A stretch of 64,000 nt of DNA from Struthio camelus (Eukaryota; Chordata; Aves; Struthioniformes; Struthionidae), in assembly GCF_040807025.1 (NCBI RefSeq), contig NC_090942.1, positions 37,898,911 through 37,962,910 of the forward strand, written 5' to 3'. The notes beneath the pieces are model-generated. The model searched no databases, was not told where the DNA came from, and saw only the letters and a list, made by a program, of their open reading frames with translations. How positions within the stretch are numbered: position 1 is the stretch's first letter; every line of letters begins with the position of its first letter. The position numbers and the translations under genes are program-made. Positions 12,625 through 23,760 of the stretch are shown here, piece by piece.

Positions 12625-14760
12625 GTAAGCGTTGGTTAAACAACATGGTTATAAACAAGATAAAGTTATATCTGCCATGTAGACATGTTTATTCTTTCCT
12701 GTAATAATTTTCACACAGATTGGACAGGGAAGTATAATTTATAAGATTCAGTATTTTGCAGTTCTGTGTATATGTAGATGCCAGGTAGACTGGCCAGGGG
12801 GAGTTTTTTTTCCGGTTTGTCTAACGGTATAGAATTCTAAGATGTGCTTAATAAAGTAGAAAATTTCCATTTCTGATGTCTTTTATTAAAATGAGCTTGA
12901 TATCTTCTAAAAAAACCCGACTCTAAGATATTATAGAATTCTTGAATATAAATATATGTAACTATATTTGCTATTCTTGCTAGATCCTTTTTCTCCTTAT
13001 GGTGTCCTTTAAGTTGCTATGGATCTCATTCCTGTAGATGCAATCTGCAGTTAAAGGGGTGTACAAGTTAAACGAATGGGTGGGCTGTTCGTACTTAAGT
13101 CTTGCCTTCCCTCCCTTTCTGTTGTAGTACCTCCTGCCCCTATACCCAGTATAATAATTTGGAGCAATAATAAAGCAAAAAAACTTAGGCCTTTCTGATG
13201 AATGAGCAAGAGTCCTGTTTAAAACAGCACGTATAACAAGTGTGAGTCTCGTTAATTATTTTTAATGGAATAATGTTAGTTTTTTTCTTCAGGATCCTTT
13301 CTTACTTTTTATCCAAGCTAACATTCTTTTTATTTGAAGCTCTCACACAATTTTGTGAATTTTCAATGCACATTTGAAGCTGACACAAAAGTGAATATCG
13401 TTGATGGCTTTAATTTTGCTTTTGAAACTTTGTGTTATTTTATAGTAACTCATTGGCATTTTGATTAGTTTAAACATTATCTTGCTTTGTTCTAGTATCC
13501 CAAGGGGAAGAAACTCCTGGAAAGTATTTTAATGCAGCGTCGTCAAGGCCTTTTAAAATAAAAATGTATTAGATGTCTTTGATAAATCTTTAAAATATAA
13601 TACTATTACTTTTTTGTTTTATTACCCCTAATAAAGCAAAATGTATGTTCTTTGATTTGGGAGAACAGTGTTATTTGGACTTACTGATTAGGAGCTTACC
13701 TTATTTGTTGGTTTGTGTTTTTTTTTTTTTTTTTAATCTATGAGAATGAAGAGTTAGAGATGTTGCCACTGTCTTGGACAAAACAGAAATGACAGTGCCA
13801 CAAACACTTCTCATGCTTCTCTCTTGGTGAAGGAAAGATGTCTTAGCCCATTGATGTCCAAGGAGATGGTCGTATGATGTATTTAAAGGGCTGAGTTAAA
13901 TGCAAGATCATAACTTCATTTATAATAAAGAATCTTGCATCTCTTGTAAGCTGTACCTACTGTATGCATAGAGGGTTCCCACCGGAAAATTTGCAGTCAG
14001 GAGACAATAGATTAATTTTTTTTTTTATTTAAAGGCTGTACTGGATAAATAGGTATTCGTCTGTCCATATGACCTGGTTGTTCCTGTTTTCTCAAAGTTT
14101 CAGGCTGCTATCAGATGCTTATTTATTAGGCAATATCATTATGCTGCCTAATACTGACTCTTTGTTAAGTTAGTTGCACTGGACTCTGCAACTCTGACAG
14201 AACTGCATACCCATCACTTCCCTCCGTCTCCCTGTTTTTGATACTATGAGCAAAGGGGGGGGGGGAAACGTCCATCCCAAAACAAATTGTCCTTTCTAGA
14301 AAAACATAGGCAGGTGAGTTTCCTGAAGTACGTGATGCCTCGCTCACAGCATCAGTGAGTAGGCATTTATTTATAATGTGGTTTTTAAGTCTAATGACAA
14401 AAAGCTTGAAGGCGAGACTATGCCAGAACACACAAAGCTGTTTGGTGTACCCTGAAGGCAACTCAAGTGCTACCTTGGTGGTCATTTACCTTAAAGGGTA
14501 GAGTAGCCAATTCAGTTCAGCTGGACCGTTCCCCATATTCCTCTTCCTGGGACGAGAGAAATGCTTCTCCTAATCAGTATATGGCAATGATTGCCAAGAC
14601 TGCTGCTTGCTTTCTCATACGGAGAGCTAGTGGACACATTACAGAATTAGGTTACTCCCACTCCTTCCAGCTTTTAACAGCTTTCTTTATTTCTGTAATA
14701 AACATATTAATGTTGTATGAAATCAGTAAGTGATTTACTCTGTTCTTTTCTTCATTACAG
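12625..14760 (+). other. MON2: Last MON2 intron
   Basis: Intron of about 2.1 kb, donor GTAAGC, acceptor TTCATTACAG at 14760. It contains a G10 run near 14256-14265 and several AATAAA hexamers (for example 13557-13562). A good internal acceptor (TTTGTTCTAG at 13495) could create an alternative last exon. Open frames at 14165-14485 (minus) and 14467-14733 (plus) are not conserved MON2 sequence. Confidence 0.8.
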
Positions 14761-14924
14761 TTGATGCTAACACATGGGCACAAGTTATTGCCTTATATCC
14801 AACTTTAGTAGAGTGTATCACCTGCTCCTCCTCAGAAGTGTGTTCTGCTCTGAAAGAGGCACTGGTTCCCTTTAAGGACTTCATGCATCCACCAGCATCC
14901 AAGGTACAGAATGGAGAGTCTTGA
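14761..14924 (+). CDS. MON2: MON2 last coding exon with stop codon
   Basis: Coding part of 164 nt. Two bases complete a valine, then it reads [20 protein letters not shown] and [20 protein letters not shown], ending SKVQNGES and TGA at 14922-14924. The acceptor is TTCATTACAG. The end of the protein agrees with vertebrate MON2 as I remember it, so the C terminus is intact. A weak internal donor-like site (AAG|GTACAG at 14903) could in principle trim the tail, but nothing supports its use. Confidence 0.97.
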
Positions 14925-15440
14925 CCCCATAAAAAATTTTTTTTTAATTTTTGAAAGAAAAAAGTATCCAAAAATGTTTGTTCCCAGGTGATCTTTCCCT
15001 GAGGAAATCTCTTGTGGCTAGTACTTGGCAACCAGTGTTGACTGCCTTTTAACTGCACTAACAAGAGCTCAGTAATTCATGAATACAAACTATATCTCAA
15101 AAGGTTCCAGAGTGAGTAGCAGTGCAAACCTTTAATAAATTTAACTGAATAGTGGAATCATTTATAATCTAATGTACTTGCTACAGTATCTTGAAGTGGT
15201 GATTGAAAAGTGGGCTTATGTACAGCTTGTTGTGTATGTGTTAATGATGTAATTAAAAAATATTTCGATTCAGTCAGATTTATTAGGCTGGTGTTTTGCA
15301 CCCTTTTTTGAAGTACGAATTGTACTAAAATTTTATGCAAGATGGTACTGTAACATTCCACATTATCTGTAACCAGCCTTTGTAAACAAAGGGAACTGAT
15401 ATACTTGTGTGTATAATAAATGGTACAGTTCTGTATAAAA
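14925..15440 (+). other. MON2: MON2 3'UTR, minimal extent
   Basis: AT-rich non-coding sequence follows the stop codon directly. AATAAA hexamers occur at 15134-15139 and 15415-15420. The second is followed by T-rich and TG-containing sequence and is the nearest convincing poly(A) signal. Later AATAAA hexamers at 16671-16676, about 19934 and 20864-20869 could serve longer transcripts. The true end cannot be set without RNA data. Confidence 0.6.
15415..15420 (+). terminator. MON2: Candidate proximal poly(A) signal of MON2
   Basis: Canonical AATAAA about 490 nt downstream of the stop codon. It is followed within 50 nt by T-rich sequence (GTTGCATTTATTATTT). AATAAA is common in AT-rich DNA, so the call rests on position and context only. 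Confidence 0.45.
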
Positions 15441-16314
15441 TAGTTGCATTTATTATTTAAATTCTTTTTAAAATATTGATAATGTTACATGCTTGAAAAT
15501 GTATTTATTATGAATAAGTTGTATGCTTGCATTTTTACTTACAGTTTGCCTTCTAATTGCCAGATATGCTTATTCATATCTGATCGTGTTGCTAGTTTTT
15601 GCTAAATTTGAATGTATCTTCTCTGTGCCGTTGGACATTTAAACAAAGAGGTCATATGACAAAAGATTGCAACAAACAGTCAGTGATCCGCTGATCTCAA
15701 ACTTCAAAGTAGTTGACCTGAAATAAGTTTGAATATGCAGAAATCCACTGTAGCACTTCAACACTACCATACCTCACTTCATAAAATACTCGTTTCAAGA
15801 TGTTTGTTTTGTTTAGCTCTGTCCATTTTTGTAGTTGCAGCTTTGCTTTAAAAAAAAATACTTGAGGTTTGTCTGCCTTTTTGGCCCCTATCGACAGGTG
15901 TCACTGTCTTTGAATTATGACTTAAGAAAGGTGATTTCAAATATCTGAAATACTTGTCTGTAATATTTTGTTCAATAATTAAGTGCTTTGTTTTGTAATG
16001 TCTTTTCAACCCAAACAAATTGTTCTAACCTTTTAATTATAAACTGTCTGATATAAAATCATGAGAAGTGTATTTTTGAAGATAGTTAATCATTTAGAGT
16101 GCACTAAAATTTACCATTAAGTAAATGTGTATTTTGTTTCACTTTCACATAATACACTGTTGAAACAAAATACTTTTAATAGTATTCTTTTTAAAACTTG
16201 AGTTGTGGCTTAGCATATTAAACTCTTATTTAATGAATTATGATTTCAGTAATATTTTACCTGTATTCACATATTTTCAAGCTGTGATGTGGAAAGCACA
16301 AAGGCCAAATGTTT

Positions 16315-16350
16315 AAAAAAAAAAAAAAAAAGGGGGGGGGAGGGGGGAAA
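16315..16350 (+). repeat. A-run followed by interrupted G-run
   Basis: About 17 A, then nine G, one A and six G. It is a pure purine tract on the + strand. It may be a decayed poly(A) tail next to a G-rich simple repeat, or simple slippage DNA. No retroposed body was recognised before it. Confidence 0.8.
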
Positions 16351-18952
16351 GATAGGTGCCTTTCTATGGATTTCAGAGTTTCTTTTCAGGTTCTTGTTCC
16401 TTAAAGTTGTTTATAGACATTAAAAGCAATTATCATGCGTAAGAGATGGTATTATATCTGTTTGCTTTACACTTTTCTGGCTAAAGAGACATTCACTGAT
16501 ACATGTGAACAGATGTAAAAGTTGTAGGAGCCTCAAGTGAAAGTGTAATGGACTGGTCAGGGTTAGAAGTACCATGCGTGAATAATGTTACGCAAGCATA
16601 GCTCTGAACAATTTACTCCCATAAGCCTCCAGTTTATGCTCCTTTTCAAAAGCTTTCTACTTGAAAGTACAATAAAATACTAAAGGGGCTTTAGGACCTT
16701 GTGAATTTCTCTGTGACCAAAGTTGCATGGAACCTGATCTTTAAGGGTGGATGGTTTTTAGAGAAACACACATTTTACATTAGGGAAATCGTTACTTCCT
16801 GTTAATGGAGTTTGTGCCAAAATGGCCTGTTTGGAGAAGCAGTTCCAGTACACTGCAGAACTGGGTCCCATATACAACTAAGAACGTTATCAATTCTGTA
16901 GAAGTGAAATCCTGGTAACTGCTGTGCTAACTAATGGAAGATAAATCAAGCTCTGTAAGGTCACTTAAAAAAACAAAGAGTTTGGGGAAGGGGTGAGAGT
17001 CTTAGTTTTGTTTGGATTGTGTCATCTTAACCAGAATTTCTGGAAAATGACCTGCAGACCAAAGTGGATGAACTTGTTTCTAATTAGTCTATTTTTTTCA
17101 GTGATAGCACAGGTGCATTCTGTCTGATGAAGCAAATCTTCAGTAAGCTCTCTTCAGCTTTATCTATATTGTAAAAGGAGGGTACGCTAGCATATAAGCG
17201 TATATACCTTTTCGCTAAGCCTCTGGAGTTTAGTATATGTTATCACTTCTGGGCATTAATCTTTTAAAGGCTGTGAAATACGATCTGCCAATGAGTTAAC
17301 TTCACTTCTTTCCCTCTTAATGATCAGATGAATGATACCTGTGCTATTTGAGGCAAATTGGGGATGTGCAAGGTGAGGTTGACCATATTTAAATCTTTCT
17401 TGTATTTTGTATAAATGGTTTGAGAACTACAAACGTAGTCACTTTGTTTAAAAAAGAGGCTTTTCATTGACTAATTTTGTCTGTTTATAAGAATTACCCC
17501 TTTACTGTGCCTCCTTGTTCAGCACTCAAATATTACCAACTTCAAATATTAGTTTCTTCTTTCTATTTATACCTTTTATTGAATACTTTTGGTGCCAACA
17601 GCTTTTTCTGAATTTGTAAAATTTCAGTTTTACATCTATTTCTAGCAAGGCAAATCTTGTACATGTTCTTGAAGAAATCTAATTAGGAAGAACACTGGCC
17701 ATCTATGTCCAAGTCGTTCTCCTCAAGTCAATAGGACTACCTAGGCGTAGGAGGTAAAGTGCATGGACATTTTCAGAATTGGGGCCTGCACTGTGTTACT
17801 GAAATCAGCTAGAAAAGAGTACAGTTGACTATACAGAAATATGTAAATTGGAAGTTAAAAGATAACCATTAATTGCTGAATGTAAGCACTTCCCTTACCT
17901 GTTATGTTTTCTTCTTCTCTTCCACCTTTTAAGAAAAAAAAAAAAAAAAAAGCCTTGGATTGGAAATCCAAAGTAAAAATTTGAGTCCTACAGATTATCA
18001 GGAGGGTCATTCCAAGATACTGGATTATTTGGGAAAACTTGTCTGTCTCAATGCTATGACCATTGCCTTAATGTAAGCAAAGGTTTAAGATTATAAGGTG
18101 TCCTAATTTTTGGGTTAGGAAAAAGGAGCAGATGTTTAAGCTGGGAACTTTGTAGAAAAAGTTTAATTCTTAAAGGTAACATACAATAATTATTTGCTTA
18201 TCATCAGAGATGCTTATCTAACAGGGAATTTGTTTCGTTCCTTGTGTACAAATGCTTGCTTCCCCCTCTGTTTATTGATGAATTGTGGAATGTTACTGGA
18301 CATTAAGCCACATGTATGTACGGCCAGCAGTACACATTTGCAAGAGCAAGTAACAGTATGTCTATGCAACTTCAGTAGTTCATCATCGTATTCTTCAGAT
18401 AGGCTTTTTTCCCCTCAACAGATGGTTGAGTTGTTTCTTCTTGCAAAATGGCAAACCTTGTCATCATAGCTGACCTTGAACTTTTCGGGCAAGATATTTT
18501 TAGTCAGGCTAATGCCTTTTTTTTTTTTTTCTCCCTCATATCTCTACATATGGCAAACGCAAGTCCTAGTCATCAACATATTTTACAGAAGTTCATTTAA
18601 AAGTTCAGTATACTGCTGTTCTTGAAAAAAGTATATTTTCCTCTCTTGTGTTTCTGTAAGCCTCAATTCTGTATCTTTCACTGCAAGTTCACCGTGAATT
18701 TGCAGCCTGCTACTCATTTTCTTTGTAGCCAGCTATTTCCTACAACCTTCAGCTTCAATCCTCCTGAGTAAGGTGAGGCTCTACATGTGAAAGAAGGAAG
18801 CGCTACACAATTGCCATATAAGCCATGCACATCTTAATTATAGAGACTAGTATATGTCCATAAGGCTGTTTAAGATTGGAGCGTATTGCTTTTCCAGTGT
18901 CATACTGTACGTCAGGAAGTTGCGAAAAGGTAACTGGGGTGTGGGTGGGGTG

Positions 18953-18978
<26 letters not shown>
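18953..18978 (+). repeat. T26 homopolymer run
   Basis: Twenty-six consecutive T, the longest pure homopolymer noticed in the window. Read on the minus strand it is an A-run. No retroposon body or target duplication was recognised beside it. Confidence 0.9.
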
Positions 18979-18983
<5 letters not shown>

Positions 18984-19834
18984 GAGGTCCAGACCAGAGG
19001 ATGGATCAGGCCTATATCTGTACGTGCAGAATATTTATTTTCCATCAGTGTATTTATTGAAAGAATATTTGCATTCCTTCAGGAAATCAAAATTTCAAAA
19101 AGTAGTTAGTTGAACATAGGTGAAAAGACTTTCTTCCTCAAATGTAGACTAATAATGTCCAGTAACTTCTTGTCCTTTGAAACTGTGATGAATTAATACA
19201 GTTTACTGTGTCCTCAGAAGTAGTGAGTTAGCTTAATTCACGCTTCACTGTAGTCAGTGGAGGTTCTAATGTTTGACCTCACAGAGGAAAAGAAAAAGTG
19301 ATCAATGTCGACTGTCTCAAAAGACCCCAGTTATATCATGTCTAATTCTTTGGAAAATCCTCAGTTGTATAGCCTCAGATTCAACATCTTAAAGTACATC
19401 CAGAGTTCTTCTAAGTTAATTTTGGATTACGTGATGACAATGCGAGGTTGTTCCACCTATGTCCTTACATATATTAGTGAGCTCTGTTGTCATCCTCTCT
19501 TGTTTTTCTGTTGGGTGGTGGTTTTGTTTTTTTCATTTCTGATACTGCTAGAAAAAAATTGGAATCATCTCGCATTGGAGTTGAGACAAAAATGTTCTTC
19601 TATAGAATCCTTATATGCCACTGTACTCATAAAATATCTCTCCATGTCTATTAAGTTTCCTTGTTCTGACAAAGGAATTCAGATTTGCATTTATAGTACA
19701 CTACATATGCCCTGATGTTCATATAAATTGAAGTGAGACCTGCTTACTGTAACAGCATAGCAGCTCTAGAGAAGGTTCTTCTATCTGTTCTCTTCTCCCG
19801 CCTTAAACTGTAATGCGCATCGTGGAATACTGTT

Positions 19835-19868
19835 TCTACAGAAATTACAGAGAGATCTACAGAAATTA
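19835..19868 (+). repeat. Small direct repeat, period 21
   Basis: TCTACAGAAATTA occurs at 19835-19847 and 19856-19868, with CAGAGAGA between them. Confidence 0.85.
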
Positions 19869-21720
19869 TAGTTTTTTCCTGCAAATAGTATTTTTTTTTA
19901 AGTTTACTGTATGTGAAATTAATTGTATATCAGAATAAATCAAGTAAACATGTTAATATTAAGTTTATAAAGTTACCTTTTACAGTCATGGTGGGAGAAA
20001 AAGGAAATTCTTCATAATTCCTATTTTTTTTTAGGTGTTGGGTCACAAAAGCAATGAGCTTCATAAAGTATCCCCTCTATTTATGCTAGCAATTAGCTAT
20101 CCTGAATGACTGGGTATCTAGTGAAAGACAAAGTATGTATTCGGGAAGCAGAGTAAGACAGGAAGTAAAAAAGCTGAGCTGAAGCATGAACTTCATCTGT
20201 CTGTTCAGGGGGAAAAAAATGTGTATTATTCCTTTTGGATTTTGAGACCATTTCAGTTGCTCCCAATGTAGCAGTATGAAATTGTTTCTTTGAGGTTTGT
20301 TCATTTTGCTATTCAGGTCAGAACTTTCTGAGCCATGCACATGAGCAAGAATTAGTTGGTATTTTCTCCTTAATTTTTTTTTAATGCTGAATTTAGAGTT
20401 CCATGGTGCATTATGTTTTTATGCAGAGAGAAAGCAGTCAGTATTTAGTCATGAAGGTTGCTTCAGTTGCAGAAAACAAGTATGTGCTTTTACCGGTAAG
20501 AAGCAATCTGGTAAATATTTTATTTCATTTCTCTCTCCCCAGACTAGTTACGTACAGGCACTAGTTTAAGATTAGGATCTGTATGTGAACTCTTGATCTG
20601 ATCTTTTTAAATGACTTATCTGTAAGTGCTTACTAGCACTTACTAATTTAACACATACTATTTTGCTATGTGATGTGTTTCTTTAGGACGCTGCTCACTG
20701 AGGAATAATTGGGTATGCCAGTATTGTTGCTTTTTCCCTGGGCTTTGCACCCCTGTTTTTCTGACAATAATTTTCTGGTGTATGGTTTTCTTCAGTTGTA
20801 CGTTTTTGGGGCAGAGACATCGATCTGTGCAGTACACTGCACATCAGGGCAAGTGCAAATCAAAATAAAAATGATTGTAATAGTTATATAAAACAGTGGT
20901 TTCATTTGGGGGGGAAATACGCTTTAGGGTTTGCAAGCGTGTTTCAGTTATAAAGGTGTGTTTTGCAGTACCGACATAAGCATATACAGTTTCATTATCA
21001 CCCCGTTGAACGCCGGAATGCGTATCAGAGAAGTCTGCTTATTCCTTATTATAAATTGTAATGGAACTCACGCTTCTGTTTCTTACAGCCTTTTAATTTT
21101 ATTTAGTTGAAAATATAGAGATATGATGAAGGTAGAGATGTGCGAAATATCTCTTTAGATAGGAAGAACTACGGGGAAGTCTTTCACTAAAAATGGTGAA
21201 ATTGCATGAAGAGCAGGGAGAAGAGGAAGCTAGTGCTAGATGAACATAGAAATGGACAGGAAGAAAGAAGCTTTATTTGGTAGGCGAAGCAAGACTACAG
21301 GGGATTTTTAAAATGAATTAAGCAAATTATATGGATCCTGAAATTCAATCAGAACCAGATGTTTGAGTATTGTCTCTTTGTACTTATAAGTAGAATAGGC
21401 AGCCTGTGCAGAAGAAAGTCTGCAAAGGACTTAGAGGAAGGAATTATTTTTATGTTCTGTGTCCTTTAAAGTCGTGTGAGGATTAATATGGATATTTTCC
21501 ATTGTAGAGAACTGTTTTCAAAATTAGCATTTTTCCTTCTGTTTTTTTTAGCTTTATTTTTTAGCTTTTATTTTATTTTATATTCTAATGTTCATTAGAA
21601 TCCTCTAAGAGACTGAAGACTTGGCTAACTGTTTAATGTCATCAGTATAAAAAGCTAAGTTTGGAATCAGCATTATCCTAGAGAATGCTAAGAATTGGGT
21701 GTAAATAGATATGGTTGGTT

Positions 21721-21745
21721 GGGGGGGCGGGGGGGGCGGGGGTGG
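21721..21745 (+). repeat. G-rich tract with quadruplex potential
   Basis: Runs of G separated by single C or T: seven G, C, eight G, C, five G, T, two G. This meets the usual pattern for an intramolecular G-quadruplex on the + strand. It lies in intergenic DNA with no nearby gene start. Confidence 0.85.
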
Positions 21746-22914
21746 AATTAAAAATGCTTTCTAGAAGCCACAGCAGTTTATTACAAATTTCCCTAAGAAG
21801 GGGGTGGTGTCAGAGTTCCCAGGCTCTATGCAAGGGCATAGGTCTGTTCCTGGAAAGGAAACTGCAAACCTAGGCCAAGAATTCCGGATGCTTAAAAATG
21901 TCTTTTTCAGAAAACAAATCTGAGTTAAGAAGTACTCTTAGTAGAAATTGCCCTACTTTTCAAGGGTGCATAAACTTCAGAAAATGCAGAACTTCTTCTG
22001 TACATCCATTTTGATCATTTAAATGTCATTGTTCTCCATGTCACTTTTCTTGGGGGAAGAGGAGGAGGTTACGAAATGTTACAGTTTGCGTAAATGTGTA
22101 TAGTATGCATATAGTGTTATGAAAGAATTAACTATGCAAAACTGAACTTCTGTGTAGTACCAGTGGATCGTGTTGGGTTTTTTTTTTCCTCTTTGGCTTA
22201 GTGAACTGACAGTGTCTTGCTCCAAGAATCCTCAGACTGCCTTAGAGTTATATCAACAAAATATTCTAAGCAGATGAATGGTGCTCATTGTGAACCTGGT
22301 TTTGTACACAAAAGCACTCTCTTTTGATGATTAGTGTTTTCACATGTAGGTGAGATTGAGGATTTTCATCTTCAGCATCTTTAGGTAAAACTGCTTAGGT
22401 AGGGATGTAAACTGCTTGAAGACATCACTGATTCCTGTAGTTTACTAAATAATTTTGTCCGTTACAAAGCTAATAAGACATGGGTAGTTTTTGTCTTGAT
22501 GGCAGTTTATGAGTAAATTTAATGAGCAAGGCCTGTGCAGTATTTAGTTCATCTAACGTCTCAGGAGAGCGCTCTTCAAATAGAAGGCTTCAGTGCGACT
22601 TGGGTGCAAGCATATAAGCATGTTTCCTCAGTGAGAATACTTTCCTTAAGTGAACTCTAGGAACTCATAAAATATAAATCTCATTTCATAGCTGAGCTAT
22701 AGTGTTCAGATTTATATTAGGTTCCAAGTATCTGCTGTCTCCTTTAGAGACAAACAATGTTGCACGCTCTAGGAGCCGCTTCTTGGGATCAAGAATGACT
22801 ATATCACCAGCAAGCGAGGAAAGAAATCTGATGGTTTAAGACAATTTGGGCAAGAAAGACGATGAAATTAAACGTTCATGACCCTTAGAAAGGGAGGAGG
22901 GAGAACATCAAAAT

Positions 22915-23760
22915 AAAATCAGTTAACTTCAAGAAGGCAGACCTTGGAAAAGTGATAGGTAAGATCTCACAGCAGGCAAGTCTGAGGTAACAGGGGAACT
23001 GAGGAGATAATACATTTCCTTGGAGATGCAAAGGTCACAACTGAAAGTGAATCCCAGTGCAGCAGAGGGAAAGCAGCTGTAGTAAGAGACCAGCTTAGTT
23101 GAATCAGGAACTCCACTGGCTTCAAACACAAGGAGGATGCATGCCTACAGAAGGTGGAAATATAGGTCAGGTAATTAAACGCAGATACTGTGGAAGAACA
23201 GGGTTAACACATACGATGAAATGAGATACGTCAAGGTATAAAATCGATAAAACTGTCAGAGAACAAAAACATAAGTATTAGAAGTTTTGCAACAACAACA
23301 GTGCTGACTATTTGAAAGAGAAGTAAGGCTATTTTCCCAAGTGATCGTGCGTTTGGTTCAGTTTTGCAATTTATGTGTTGGATTATTTTGGTTTTTTTAT
23401 AGAGATGAATGATCCAAGGTCAAAAATCAACTGCCAGTATGTGGCTCATACAGCTGATACCAGTGTCAAAAATTGAGGAAGTTGACCTAGAAAAAGGAAT
23501 AACAGGAATAGAAAATAGCTATGTGTTGTCAAATTGACTGGGCCTGATGAACTTCATCCCGATAGTTAAAGAAAAAGAGCAATTTCATGAGCTTTACAGG
23601 CTCTTTGAAAAGTAGTTCTCTTTGAGAACTACTAGAAGACTTAAAAAGTGTAAAGCCAGTGTTCTAGCTTTTTTAAGAGAAGAAGAGATGGAGAAGATGG
23701 AAATTACAGATCAATTAGACATTTTTTTCTGAAAATTAAAAGTTAGAAACTATTTGTTAG
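22915..23760 (+). mobile_element. Degraded CR1/L3-like LINE fragment (ORF2 portion)
   Basis: Three separated pieces read like the ORF2 protein of CR1-type non-LTR retrotransposons, in order and on the same strand. About 23079-23160 gives KRPA-stop-LNQEL, then, after a frame change, KHKEDA and YRRWKYRSGN. This matches the linker before the reverse transcriptase in which a Trp-Lys motif follows an Ala-Tyr-Arg. At 23537-23566 it reads TGPDELHPDS, the start of the RT domain (family pattern TGPDGIHP). At about 23680-23740 it reads GEDGNYRSIRHFFLKI (family pattern GNYRPVSLTSV). Stops and frameshifts between the pieces show it is long dead. Upstream (about 22915) and downstream (to about 23900) flanks may belong to it. 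The family level (CR1, L3 or L2) is inferred. Confidence 0.75.

Larger units (their letters stand above)
15441..22900. other. Non-coding region downstream of MON2
   Basis: AT-rich DNA with no recognisable coding exon on either strand. Its first part may be extended MON2 3'UTR, since AATAAA hexamers recur to 20864-20869. It holds an A/G tract (16315-16350), a T26 run (18953-18978), a short tandem repeat (19835-19868) and a G-quadruplex-type tract (21721-21745). The 136-codon open frame at 19305-19715 has a leucine/phenylalanine-rich stretch but no family resemblance. Confidence 0.6.

Noticed and set aside
19305-19715. 136-codon + strand open frame with a membrane-like stretch (VVVLFFSFLILL)
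   Set aside because: AT-rich DNA with T-runs often gives such stretches. There is no homology, and it lies downstream of MON2 with no exon signals.
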